DNA of 23,405 bases from Neoconidiobolus thromboides FSU 785 (GCA_025603075.1 MU626528.1:1-23405); one strand, 5' to 3'; shown: positions 1 to 11,602, counted from the stretch's first letter. Notes: a model not told the origin generated them from the letters alone. A program made the numbers and translations.

Positions 1-435
1 GCTTACGGAGTAGAAAGAGATGTCACAAAAGAAGAAATTATCCATGTAGCTAAAATGGCTAATGCACATGATTTTATCATGGATCTTCCAGATGGTTACA
101 ACACTTCATGTGGTGAACGTGGTGGTAGACTTTCAGGTGGTCAAAAACAAAGAATAGCTATTGCTAGAGCACTCATTAGAAATCCAAAGCTATTACTACT
201 TGATGAAGCTACTTCCGCTTTAGATTCTCAATCTGAAAAAGTCGTACAGGATGCTTTGGATAAAGCTTCAAAAGGTAGAACTACAATTACTATTGCCCAT
301 CGCTTGTCCACTATTCAAGATGCCGATATAATTATTGTTATGAAAGATGGTAAAAAAGTAGAAATGGGCACTCATGATAATCTTTTAACACTTAATGGAT
401 TCTACACATCTTTAGTTCAAAATCAATCTCTTTGA
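1..435 (+). CDS. ABCB-type ABC transporter, C-terminal part of last nucleotide-binding domain (5' partial)
   Basis: The frame is open from base 1 to a TGA at 433-435 and gives 144 residues. It is the end of an ATP-binding cassette: the signature LSGGQKQR (residues about 47-54), a Walker B with catalytic Glu ([12 protein letters not shown]) and the H-loop (TIAHRLS) are all visible, and the protein stops shortly after the usual cassette end. Walker A and all membrane segments lie outside the window. The sequence is typical of the P-glycoprotein/Ste6/MDR family (ABCB), which export lipids, peptides or drugs across membranes; the substrate cannot be read. A near-identical cassette lies inverted at the other end of the window (35 nucleotide and 4 amino-acid differences over the shared 435 nt, my manual count). 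Because the cassette ends the protein it is probably NBD2 of a full transporter, but a half-transporter is possible. Confidence 0.93.
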   Translation, partial: AYGVERDVTKEEIIHVAKMANAHDFIMDLPDGYNTSCGERGGRLSGGQKQRIAIARALIRNPKLLLLDEATSALDSQSEKVVQDALDKASKGRTTITIAHRLSTIQDADIIIVMKDGKKVEMGTHDNLLTLNGFYTSLVQNQSL

Positions 436-888
436 TTCAATCAATGAGTGCTTTCCTTTCCTTTAATATAATGAAAATAATCTAAACAATATATTGAGGT
501 TTTTTTTGATTTCATCACTTTTTCCATTTTTCAAGCGCTATCTGAGCATAACAGTTAATGAAATTTTCTAAAAAATCCACCCTCATATATTTTTTACAAA
601 GTTGTATTTTTTTTATACTTATGATTATCTAATTCTTTAAAAATATGGACATTTCATTTATCATTCTCGTTTTTATTTAAATGGTTTAAAAAATACTATG
701 ATAATAATAATTTAATTTAATTTAATTTTAAGCATTGGTATTTAAGTTATCTTCAGTAACTAGTACAAAAAACAATAAAACTAAATATTGAGTGTTGATT
801 TTTATTAAAGAGTATATTGAAAGCGTAAAACACAATACAGTTTTTCAACGTATATTTTATAGAACGACAGAGTTTATAGTGTATCCTC
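436..888. other. Intergenic region between convergent genes, with one MITE-like repeat
   Basis: These 453 bases separate the stops of the plus-strand ABC gene and the minus-strand KDM5-like gene, so they hold only 3' flanks. The DNA is AT-rich with long T runs. It contains one copy of the roughly 100-bp repeat (490-590) and a short ATTTA-type microsatellite near 710-730. No coding signal was seen. The sequence after the ABC stop does not resemble the DNA after the paralogue's stop near 22955, so the visible similarity between the ABC copies ends at the stop codon. Confidence 0.7.
490..590 (+). repeat. MITE-like repeat, copy A
   Basis: About 100 bp beginning TATATTGAGG and ending CCACCCTCATATA, so the ends are imperfect inverted repeats bounded by TA. 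The interior carries the family core TCCATTTTTCAAGCGCTATC followed by GAGCA. The same order of blocks (T run, TTTCAT, TCCATTTTT, AGCGCTAT, GAGCA/GAACA, TTCT) occurs at 6975-7077, 19446-19553, 22205-22305 and 22552-22649. This copy is the most diverged at its 3' half. No coding capacity. Confidence 0.7.
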
Positions 889-3800
889 TCACTTATCAAA
901 ATAAGGCTCTCTAGGTTTAACATGGATAGCAGACCCAACCTCACTAGCAGTATTTTGGCTTAAGATATCCTTAGAACTAGGTGGGGTAGGCTCTCTACCC
1001 AACAAATTCGTTAAACTAAAAGGGTTAGAATCTACTTTGTTTTCTTTTGATTCTGTATTAAATTTCTTTACTCTATATTTTGGATACTTTGGTATCTTTT
1101 CTTCCTCAACTGAAAATACTAAATAGTCATCTCTAAGCCTAGATCCAAGCTTATGTTTGACGATATCAACATAAGCACACTCATCCACCTTGGTATGGAT
1201 CAGAAGATAAAGCGCAGTGATTACATCAGGTAAGCTAATATCCAGGCTTTGTACAATCCTTAATAGATCCTTTAAACGTTTAATACCAACTTTGTTCACT
1301 CCAGTAGCTAATATCTCTGTATAAATATCATGACGGAACTTAAGCAATAAATTAACAATATCTTCCATCAATGTAAACTCTTCTAACCGTTGGGCTTCTT
1401 GGATATCTGTAGCTGCATCAATCACTTCTATAAATGTAGCCAAAGTGGGTCGTTTTGGTCGAATATTCCCCTTGATACTAGCGTCACATACTGGGCAGAT
1501 GCAGTAATCAGTATCAGTTTCAAAGCCTTTAATACAATTGGAATGGTAATTGACCCCACATACTTGACATAATAGATTACTTTCTTTAGCATGATGAAAG
1601 CAAAAACAAGCGCCTTGAGAATACTTTAAGTTATGTCCCTTTTCGACCTTTTTCTTCATCTGAGTTAGTTTAGTTGAAAATGGCGCATGCCTTCCCTTTG
1701 GTGTAATTAGTAAACGTAAGCTTTGGTCGTACCACTCTTTGACTCGAGCTTGAGACGAATTAGTAGCATTACTCTCAATGATATTTAAATTAGTTGATGA
1801 CAGCTTTCGTCCTAAACCAATATCTGGGATTGATATATTAGACTCACTCACAAATCCCCCTGGTAAAAGTGGTACATGAGCATTGTTTGCAATGGGTAAT
1901 GGGGATGCCTCGAAAATAGTCTCTGTCTCTTCTATGTTAGCTTGTTGCTTTACTCGCTCACCTTTTAATTTTTTCGCTTCATCTAAATGGTAATTAACGA
2001 ACTTTATTTTAGGTTTAGTACCAATGAAGGAAGACGAAAAGGAATTTAGTTTATCAGTTGAGTAAACAAATGGCGACCCTTCATCTTTTTCATTGTTTAA
2101 GATTGGTAAGTTTTCATTAGGCTGTTCACTATTTAGGTTAGGTAAGCTTTCATTATGCTCGCTACTTAGGGTTATTGTACTTACATTATGGGGTTCATTA
2201 TTTGAGACAGTCAATCTATCTCGGTTTTGATTATTCCTTGGGCTGGTCAGATTAAATGGAAGTTGTCTTTCGGTATTAACTCGATGTTGATTATAAACAG
2301 CAGGCTCTTCAACTAAGTTATGGGTAATACTATTAGAATGAGAATAAACTGGATGTACTTTTTGACTATTAATAGAATAAAAATTGCTTGACAGGTCTGA
2401 TTTATACTTCTCTAAACGAGTTGGTTCATAAGCTTGTAAATTGTCTGATTTACGCGTTTCTAGATGGGCTGGCACATAGTTTGGTTTGACTGGATCATAA
2501 GTTAGTTTTACTGGATCATAAACTGATTTGATAGTATCACAAATTTGTACTTCATCAGATCTATAATCTTTCTGTTTTACAGGTTTGTAGTATTGTGCTT
2601 CCCCTGGCTCATAAGTTTCAACATCAATAGGCTCATGCACATCCATTTCAACTTTGCTTCTGTTTTCTTTTTCCAGCTTATCTTTCAACCCAATCAATTT
2701 CCTCATCACACTATCTTCAAAATAAACATTACAAGCCTCTTCTTTTAACTCAATAATTGCTTTAAGTGATGGTTTATTATGATTTAATAGTAATTCTACT
2801 TTATATTGCCAATCAAGACTTTCGTTGATCTTGTTTAGTAATTTAATGAGCATTTTATTATCTTTTGGAATTTGAAATTCGCTTGCTAAATTACAAAGCA
2901 ATACCAAATCACTAAGTGGATAGTAGGTTTCTAATAGAGCAATAGCTCTTTGGTTCCATTCCCATTTAATTAATAACTGTTTCACTTTGTCATTCCCCAT
3001 ATTAAAATTATACTTCTGGCTGATTTTTTTGATAGAAAGTATTTTCGTATAATCCATTTCCTTCTGATTGAGTAATTGATTCAATTGATCTGTATAATTA
3101 GCTAAAGCTTCATAAAAATGCAAAAACCCATCAATTTCCGTTGAAGCAATTTTAAAGCTCAGTGCTTCGTTTGCCAACTCCTTTACGTAGTTAAAGTACT
3201 CCCATTCATACTCAAATTTAAGCTGATTCTTATTTCCTGTCTGGTTCATACCTCTAAGAATCGCCGATGATTTATTAACCCACTCCTGATATTTATCCAG
3301 CATATGTTTCAAATTGATGCTCTCTGGAATAACACATTGTAAACTAGACGCACTATCAATCAGATTCATCAACTCAAAATACTGGATCCTGTCGTTCTCT
3401 TTAAATAAATTAAGATACTTTTCCTTCCACCGCATCAAAGGTAAACTCATTCTTTCCAATTTAACAATCGTGTTTTGCAAATGAGCAGTAGTAACATGAA
3501 TAACCAAACATTTTATACTACCTTCACACTGACATAATGTGGTAGCATGTGAAAGGCAAACAATCTTGTTTGTATTATTTCCACACATACAATAAACATG
3601 TGAAAGATAACAAAAAGTATTACATACAGCACATTGGGGAATCTCAACTTGTCTATGATCTCTCAAAGCCTCTTTAAATATCTCTTTTGGTCCAATGCGC
3701 TTGGTTTGTTTCCTAGCTTCCAACTCTTGAAGAGTTATCTCTTTTAGTGAAGGTAATAGATGATTAGCTTGTGAAACAGTAAGGTTATTGTTGCTTAGAT

Positions 3801-5748
3801 ACAACAACAATTCCTCGAAACAAAACACAGGCATTCTGTTTTGAAGTTGATAATCTATTTTGGATTTCAATCCAAATGAAATCCAATCATAAGGCGCGTA
3901 ATAGATTGACTCATTAAAACTAAACCCATTGGAATACCAACAAGAATAAGATTGCGGTAAAGTAATAACAAATTCACCTGCCTTTTGTTCACATGTATAA
4001 ATGGGAATCCCTGCTTTTTGGATGTCTTGGGGAGACACCATTGTTATTAATTGGTACATTAATTCAGGATCATTTTTAAAAAGAGAAGGTGCCAACTGTT
4101 TAAAGAAAGCTTCAAATTCATAAGCTGCATTTGAGGGTATACTATAATACCTTTTGCTCTCTCCCCAATGTTGATAGTTAATGGAATAAGCAAAGTGATC
4201 ATCTGTATGCCAACAATGGGTAGAAAATAACATGGTAATATATGCCCATGGGACATTCATGCCTGAATGTTTATCTTGTAAATTTGATAACACATTACTT
4301 GGGCTATTGCCAATATTATTAAGATTCCAAGGATGAGTAGCGATTGGATCATGTGGATTAATTTCAGCTGTGGTAAAACCAGAGCCCTGATAAGAAGATT
4401 GCAAATCATTGGCTGTTTCAACTTGTAAATCTACTACTGGGTTATCGATGTGATGCCAAAACTCTTTTTCTTTGTTTAATGGTAACACTTTATTATTTCT
4501 TTTGTTAGATTGAGAGTCTGTTATCCTTAATTTTTGTATTAAATATTCTTGATAAAAGTCATTTGCTTTCGTCATAAATTCATTAAGATAATACCCATTG
4601 CCACTATCAAACCCAAAACTTGGCTCATAGTTTTTAAGGCATACTGGACAAAAGAAAGGAGGTAAAAATACAACATTTATCTTCAACTCAAAACATCCTA
4701 AATGATAATAATCTTGACATGTTTCACATTGGACCATTGCATCAGTCTTAAGCTCGCCACCTAAACAGAGCTCACATTTTTTACCCATATTCTTTCTCAC
4801 TCTCTTTTTATCTTTGATAGCTTGAATTTTATCGGCTAAATTCATATATTTGTTGTATGGTAATACATAATTCTCATATATATTTTTTAAAGAATGAGAG
4901 AGTGAGGTGCAATCGGCCGGATTATAGCCTAAATTTCTACCAATTTGTGCCCATTTTTTGGACTTTACAACCTAAAAAATAAATTAAATATTAACTTCAA
5001 CGCAAAAAGATGTATCAAAAGGCTGAACTTTACCGCTTCAAACCCACCCATCCCTTGTACCGTATTATTTAAATGTAATAAGTTTAAAGTCTTAGTATAA
5101 ACTGTAGGTACCCGAAACAAGTTACCAAACTGTTCATTAAAAGTCTTTAACTTTTCATTGAAGTTTAGCTGTTCCCTTGACTTTGCTCCAAGGTAATTAA
5201 TCTTTTGAGTATACGTTTTGAATTGATATTTCTAAAAATTAATAATTATAAATAACCAGTTTCACTAGCTTCTACTATTAACAAACCTCGACTTCGATTC
5301 CGAAATTCACTTTAAAGTTAGCTGGCGGTACAACCTTACACATCCCATATCGCCCCGCTTTCAAAGTTAAAGCACCAATGAGTTCACCCATGTTATTGAA
5401 TTCTTCTTCAGTGGGGTAGAAAGTGGGTACTTCTTCGAGCTTAAAATGGTTATCTGAAGATGCTGCTTCACTACCATCCATCTTTAGTTCCAAATTATTT
5501 ATACCATGGCATGAACTCTCTTTAATGAACTCTTTCAATTCTTCATTTGTTACAGCGGTCGATGTATAAACTTCAGTTGGCTTTGAGTTTAAGCTATCAT
5601 TAGTGACACTAGAAGGTAAAGGTTGAATTTCAGATTGAGTTCGCTTTCTCCCAGGTTTGTTACGCTTGTTGATGGACTGTGGTGTGCTAGGGTCTTGATT
5701 GGATTGTAAAGTGATTTTTTTAGTTGATTTTTGTTTTCTCTTTACCAT
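889..5748 (-). CDS. KDM5/Lid2/Ecm5-like JmjN-ARID-PHD-JmjC-C5HC2-PLU1-PHD chromatin protein, probably catalytically dead
   Basis: Three exons, read on the minus strand: 5748-5287, 5231-5034 and 4971-889. The introns are 55 nt (GTTTGT...TTTTTAG) and 62 nt (GTAAAG...TTTTTAG), both phase 0, giving 1580 residues. Domains in order: basic N-terminus; JmjN (about 106-147, VPTFYPTEEEF); ARID split by intron 2 (about 171-265); PHD1 (about 286-335, C4HC3); JmjC (about 400-590); C5HC2 zinc finger (from about 666); PLU-1-like helical region (about 715-1020); a low-complexity linker with YxPVK repeats; PHD2 (about 1342-1392). This is the full KDM5 order, whose active members demethylate H3K4me3/2 in the nucleus. 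The Fe(II) triad reads H475-x-D477...S563 instead of H-x-E...H, with the family's 88-residue spacing, and CWH is preceded by H where KDM5A has F. It may therefore act as a reader or scaffold, like yeast Ecm5. A start at 4845 would lose JmjN and ARID. Confidence 0.93.
2385..2625 (-). repeat. Degenerate tandem YxPVK-type repeats inside the KDM5-like gene
   Basis: In the linker between the PLU-1 region and PHD2 the protein carries several spaced copies of a Y-x-P-x-K/E motif (YEPGEAQ, YYKPVK, YDPVKLT, YDPVKPN, YVPAHLE, YEPTRLE) alternating with KSD. At DNA level two units sharing ACTGGATCATAA lie side by side at about 2487-2521. This points to local tandem duplication in an intrinsically disordered linker. 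No function is assigned. Confidence 0.6.
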
Positions 5749-6584
5749 TAAATAAGTAGCTTGGTGCGATATTTATTAATTAAAGGAGGTTGATGTTGGG
5801 TTTGTTTTAGTTGGAATAAAGCGTAATTTTTTTTTAAAATGGTGATGCTATTTTTGGTTGTTTTTATACCTGTGATTTTAAAGTGAGAATACTTTGGTTC
5901 TAAAAAAAGTTTTAAATCGTTGAATAATCATTGGTCTAAATTGATTTTAAAAATTTTAAAAAGAAATTTATTAAGATATTTTTAACGTTTAAGATAAAAT
6001 TAAGTTTTATATGACTTAAGTTGTTATACTATTTTATTTACTTATAAATAAACTATATGATTCACTAGGCCATACATGTATTGTTACATTTAGCTATATT
6101 TACCTCATTTAAATTTAAGCAACATGAACTCAAAATCTAAAACCTATGATATTTAAACTTATACAATTTAACTACACTTCTATGTTCACATTCTAACTAT
6201 ACATTACTAACCTTAAGATTGAAATTATCATTGTTCCTTTATTTTATAATTTTGTTAACTAATTGACTATGCTAGCATATTTCAATAGTCCCCAGTAGTT
6301 CTATATTAAAATTTAAAGATTGCTGCTTTAGTATCCAATAAAATAATATAACTTTCCTTTTTTAAATCAAAAATAAACCAATTCTTAAGCTAAATATTAA
6401 AGGATTCAACCCTAACATATAGTTATTAAAATACTTAATTTTATATAGTAGCATTACTTTGCTTTTTTTCATATGTATATAACAGTAGTATATACCTAAT
6501 GGTACCAATTAGAGAGGCTTTATACATTAACATTGAAGCTGCTAGCTCTCATTTGGTAGCAAAATTGTTATACTAGCGAATGCT

Positions 6585-6732
6585 TAGCCGATCAATCACA
6601 TACTCTTTAATAATTTGAGGAATAGCTAGCTAAGTTGAAAGTTGATAAAGCTATCCTTCGAATGACGCTATATACCAGGAGAAGTTATTTAAAGAGTAGA
6701 TCATAATAATATATTGAATGTGATTAGCTGGT
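6585..6732. repeat. Foldback/inverted-repeat segment
   Basis: The left arm has AATCACAT (6594-6601) running into TACTCTTTAATAA (6601-6613). The right arm has TTATTTAAAGAGTA (6685-6698) and ATGTGATT (6718-6725). The arms are complementary except that the right arm holds about 19 extra bases between its two blocks. The left flank TTAGCC and right flank AGCTGG extend the symmetry weakly. This looks like the remains of a small foldback element or a large imperfect hairpin; no coding sequence. Confidence 0.45.
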
Positions 6733-6974
6733 AATTGTGCAACATTAGAGATACTAGAGTCATTGACTGTCATTTTTGGTTTGAATTGAAATGTTTATTA
6801 GTAAAATATGAAATGATTTAAAGTTGGCTAAAATAAATTTAAGCATTTCAATTTAAATTATTAATATATCTTAAAAATAGTAATGCTATCAATATGCTAT
6901 TAGCTAAAAACTTAAACTATTTGGTTGCTGAATTTTATATACATGTTGTTGAATGCTGAATAAATTTGTAAATG

Positions 6975-7077
6975 ATATGGGGACGTCTCTTTTTATTTGA
7001 GAAATTTACTAACATTTATTCGGCTCAATAGCGCTTAAAAAAAGAAAAAAGTGAAATTAAAAAAACACCCCCATATA
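6975..7077 (-). repeat. MITE-like repeat, copy B (reverse orientation)
   Basis: It starts ATATGGGGACGTCTC and ends CACCCCCATATA, clear terminal inverted repeats next to TA. The core is inverted relative to copy A: TTTACTAACA, then CTCAATAGCGCTTAAAAAAAG. It lies in the promoter-side intergenic region of the KDM5-like gene. Confidence 0.75.
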
Positions 7078-7617
7078 ATAAATTTAAAGTACATGTTATG
7101 TTAAAACTATATAGCTACAATAAAAATATTTACGTTTATAATTGATACAACATTTTTTTTATTTGATATATACAAGTTGTTATAAAAAGTAAAGTAGTTT
7201 ATTAATTTTAGCTAGAAGACCATAAAAAGTTTAATCAAAATTCTATATCGTATACATAATATTAAAAAATCATGTTAAGAAACCAGATTATTAAAAAACA
7301 ATACTTTCTCATAAAAAAATAAGAAAACCATATACAATAATGAATGATTTGATTTAATATTTGTGGCAAAGCATATTTATATATAAGCTATTTTGTTTTT
7401 TTATGTAATACTGTTGTTGTTTTTTATTTATCAGGTGGATTGTTACATTTGATACAAACTATAAAATTATACTTTAAAATTAAATTATTGATATGGTTAC
7501 AGATTTTAGTTCAAATGCTTTAAAGAACATCAATAATTGATTAATTTTAAAAACAGATGGTTGATTAGAAAATTGATTGTAAACTTATTTTGTAATTTTT
7601 AATAAATTTATTGTATT

Positions 7618-10600
7618 CTAATTGGTACTAGCATAATATAAGAACCCTTTTCTAATAGTGGCATCGACTCCAGATTGAATTTGACTATCAACTTCTGTTT
7701 TCTCAGCATCATTTACTTTACCGTAAGATGCTAAAAGGAACCCTTGTTCTTTAACGAATTGTATTAAAAGAGGCACTTTAATTAAAGGCGTAGCTTCAGC
7801 AATAATTCCTAATAAGTTATTTCGTTTAGCAAATTGTACTGCTGATTTGATACTATTAATTTCTCTAGCATCCTCTTCATTTGAAAAACCTGCTCCTGTA
7901 GATATAAATACAGCATCTATAATTTGTTAATATTATATATATAAATAAATAAATAGCATACAATTAGGTTGCTTCCAATTGAGAGCGTTACATATAGGTG
8001 GATAAAAAGATGAAAAGATGAAAGAGCGTTGAATTTTAGAACTATTGGCCATTTCATAAATCTGGTCTAATACTGTGTCAGTAAAGGTATTAATATCCGG
8101 CAAATGGATATCCTTCATGAAATGTGGATATTTAATATCTAGACATAAACCTAAATCATGGGGTAGCATGCCCATGATTTCTCTTAAAGATAAATGCTGG
8201 TCATTTATGTTTTTAATCACTGTATCTCTATCCATTTCATTCAATTGATTTATAAACTCGTCGCTGTTACTAGTATTATTTGAGCTATTTTTAAATTGCT
8301 CAAAAGTCATTGTAAATGGCGAAATTTCTAATTGCTGAATAGAAACAGTCCAGTCAGAATAAACAATCGGCACTGAATCCTTAGTTAGTTGGACTCCTAA
8401 TTGAATATATTCTTGAGCTAAAGAAGAAGCGGTAACTAAAGAAGCTATAGAACCATTAGTACCAATAAATGTTTCTTGTACCGGGGCTTTCCAATATGTT
8501 TGGATTTTACCACCAACTTCCAAATTTACGTTATTGTATGGTTTGACTAAATTAAACGAAAAGTTGACTTCTCCAACAACCTTAAGATGTGAATCAAACA
8601 GTGGGATGCACATGGATTTACTTTCTTTATAATTGAAATGAGAAGATAAAGCCACTCCTTTGCCTATCACCTTTGAACCAAAAGTAGGGAAAATACTAAA
8701 CTCCAGGCTGAAGTTATCTAGACTATTTACCTCGAAGTTGATAGTTTCATGGTCTTCAGCTAAAGGTAAGATTACAGACTGCGATTCATTTATTATGTTA
8801 TTTTCTACATGGTGTTGTTTTGGATTCATGATTAACTTTAGAGATGTTATTTTACTGTTACCATACAAATGAACTGCGGGCCTATTGCTTCCCCAACCAA
8901 GTTTAACTTGAACTAAGTACCTTTTATCCAAGTAATTATGACCGTAAATACGAAATGGTAACAGCGGTGGTGGTAACAAAAGAGAAGGTATTTCATCAAG
9001 GATTTCATTACCATTCGTGTGTTCTTCTATCGAGAACTCTTTTTGATTTTTTTCACCATTTATATTGGTATTAACTTGATTTGCCTGCATAGAGTTGGGA
9101 CAGCCTGAGCTTAAGAGTAATTCAACGCACTCTGAATGGCCTTCATATGCAGCATAATAAACTGGGGTCAACCCACTTTCATCATAAACATCTTTGTTGC
9201 AACCAGCCTCTAGCAATATCTTTAAGCAAGATAGATGTCCATCAGAAGCAGCATAAAATAAAGGTGTCCAACCCTTATCTGAGTCAATAGCATTCAAATC
9301 AGCTCCGTGCTCAGTTAACAGTAAACAAATCTCCTGATGGCCCTCACGACAAGCTAAATGTAGAGGGTGAAGCCCATTTTGATCGCCAATTAATAATGTT
9401 GACATATTTTTAATTTTGTTTAGTAAAAGTATTAGGATGTCTTTATGTCCATGTTGGCTGGCTAATGACAAAGCCTGATTCACGTCTTCTTTTAATTCTC
9501 CAATTTCGTTTAATAAAACTTCAACACAATCGGTAAAACCCCCAGAAACAGCATATAATAAGGCGGTAAAGCCTTCATGATCTAAAGGATGCGCATCTGC
9601 TCCAGAACTCAACAACAATTTCATAGAATTTAAATTTCCATAAATAGAAGAATAATGTAAAGCAGATCTACCATAAATATCTACTAAGTTAAGGTCTGTT
9701 TGATGTTTAATAATTATAGGTATCAAATTTAAATTCCCATTGATAGTAACTTCGTGTAAGCAACTTCTATAAGATATATCATCTACATAATTAAAGTTGA
9801 TTAACTGTTTGTATTTTAACAAAATGGTGATTATTTCCATTGAACTATTTTCTGAACAAGCTCTCCAAAATATACTAGACATATTAAATTCTTTATTAGT
9901 TTGTAAATGGCTTATATCATTGAGTTTTTCTTCAAGTAAACTAGGGATACCGCTTAATATTGCTTGGAATAATTCTTCTTCTAAATTATCAGTATTTTCA
10001 TCATTATCTCCCTCTAATATTTCAATCTCATTTTCATCTTGTTGGTTTATGTTGTTGCTAGAGCTACCGTTCTCTATATAACTTTGGATTTCCATTAAAT
10101 TAAAACTACAACTATCTGCTAAGTCGGCCATCACTTCTTTGTTGAAACATTTTTGCACTTTTACTTGCCTTGATAAATAACTATCCTTCATTGATTGACG
10201 GTTTACTTTATCCCATTTTTTCAAAATCTTGCGGAATCCAGTACCATTGATCTCAACAAATTGCTATAGTAATCGTTTTTAATAAAAATCATTGAATTTC
10301 AGCATACAAATTACCTGCAATTTGTCTAAATCTTGTTGATACTTTATAAATGCCTCTTGTAAATTTTTCCATACACCTAATTGTTTAGAAAAATCCTTTT
10401 TGTTTGAAATCACCTTTTTTTTGTCTAATAAACTTCGCAAACGTACTTGTAGTTCATTCTCTTTTTTCAAATAAAATGAATTTACCTAAGTAAATAGATA
10501 TTAATTATTACTACTTCAAAGTATCAATAGTTTACTTTTTCCAATTCTCTATCCAATCTAAAAAAAAAAGTAGCTGATTGGCTGCTCTTTTCTTCATCTT

Positions 10601-10799
10601 CAGTAATTTCACTGTTTAAGCTAGCAATAGTTATTACACCATGACTTATTTGATTTGGTTTTCCGATGATTTTCTTCAAACCTTTATAATTCATATAATG
10701 GTGAGACCATTCGGGAAAGGCTTGGTCTTGAATTTGCTTTCCGAACTAATAAAAATAAATAAATCAGCTTATAGGTAAAAGAAAGTGAACTACCTTCAT
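7618..10799 (-). CDS. PHO81: Pho81/NUC-2-like phosphate-signalling protein (SPX, ankyrin repeats, degenerate GDPD)
   Basis: Five coding exons on the minus strand: 10799-10794 (ATG AAG only), 10745-10536, 10485-10315, 10263-7962 and 7916-7618. The introns are 48, 50, 51 and 45 nt, all GT-AG, giving 995 residues. Joined exons open with a full SPX domain (MKFGKQIQ..., FFFRLDRELEKVNSFY, GFRKILKKWDKV; about residues 1-165). Ankyrin repeats follow (about 225-515), then a region matching the Pho81 C-terminus (VTASSLAQEYIQLGVQLTKD) and the end of a GDPD-like fold. The GDPD His-Arg-Gly, the metal-binding Glu-x-Asp and the His-Asp are not conserved (IGTNGS, QLGVQ, YSDW), which favours Pho81 over the active enzyme Gde1. 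Pho81 proteins bind inositol pyrophosphates through SPX and inhibit the Pho80-Pho85 cyclin-CDK when phosphate is low. The yeast protein is about 1,180 residues. A start at 10224 would delete the SPX domain. Confidence 0.92.
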
Positions 10800-11440
10800 T
10801 CTATCGAATATTTAGCTTTATTGAACCTTGATCCTTATTTATATTATCGAAAAAGCACTCAGGTTCAAATCTGAAAATTCAAATAATTCTAAAAGTTTCA
10901 AAATTTCACTTTATTATTATCACCTTGATATAGTATAACAAGTACTGCGTTCCTCTCAAAAAAGTTTTTACGACTTTTTGCTAACTTTATCTTTCCCATT
11001 TTAGTATAGTAATATGATTGATCTCTATTCCTTTACTAACGTTAAAGAACCTATCATCAAAAAATGTGGCTGTAAAGTGTAAATTTAATTGGCTAGCTTA
11101 AGTTATGATATTTTCGAAATTGTAATCACCATTGGTTAAAATTTATCAAGGTGAGATTACAAAAATAAATATAATTGGCTTTTAATTGAAAAAGCAAATA
11201 AAATCAAAGGAGCATGTGGCAATTTCTTGAGATTATACAACTATTCTTATATGAATTTTATTTTTTTTCAAAAATGGTTACTGATTTAAAATTTTATTCA
11301 TTTCTTAATAAAGGACTTTATCCTAACACTTTAAGCTTCTTGCATAGCTAAATTTCTCTCTATTTATGATTTAAATTTACGAATACATTGCTATAGTTTG
11401 ATCTCAACTTTTTATTTTGTATATTTCACTTTGGTCATTA

Positions 11441-11602
11441 TAGATAGGTAGATTTATGCTGAGAGGGTTATGTGATTTTAAGAGAAATAAAAATCCAGAC
11501 ATAACAAACAAAAAATTTACTATTAAATATTAACTGAGTTGTTAGTTTTATTTCTTCTAAAACCACATAACCTCTCCAGCATAAATCTACTTACCTATAC
11601 CT
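11441..11602. mobile_element. Foldback MITE-like element with about 55-bp inverted repeats
   Basis: The left arm begins TAGATAGGTAGATTTATGCT and continues GAGAGGGTTATGTGATTTTA and AGAGAAATAAAA. The right arm, read in reverse complement, is the same sequence with a few changes (TAGATTTATGCTGGAGAGG, then TTATGTGGTTTTAGAAGAA and ATAAAA). The unpaired centre is only about 50 bp and AT-rich. This is the form of a non-autonomous foldback/MITE transposon; TA lies at the left edge. No second copy is present in the window, and its ends do not match the TATATGGGG family. Confidence 0.7.

Larger units (their letters stand above)
5749..7617. other. 1.9-kb intergenic region upstream of the KDM5-like gene
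   Basis: AT-rich DNA between the start of the KDM5-like gene (5748) and the stop of the Pho81-like gene (7618), so it holds the former's promoter and the latter's 3' flank. It contains one MITE-like repeat (6975-7077) and a foldback segment (6585-6732). I saw no ORF with domain-like composition, no tRNA and no recognisable promoter motif. Confidence 0.6.

Noticed and set aside
4845-4845. ATG at 4845 as the start of the KDM5-like gene
   Set aside because: The frame upstream stays open to an acceptor at 4972 and encodes the end of an ARID domain; two more exons supply the rest of ARID and JmjN.
10224-10224. ATG at 10224 as the start of the Pho81-like gene
   Set aside because: It lies inside the SPX domain (KILKKWDKV); upstream exons complete the domain with clean GT-AG introns.
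10860-10872. GGTTCAAATC, a B-box-like tRNA motif
   Set aside because: There is no A box at the right distance and no cloverleaf can be drawn.
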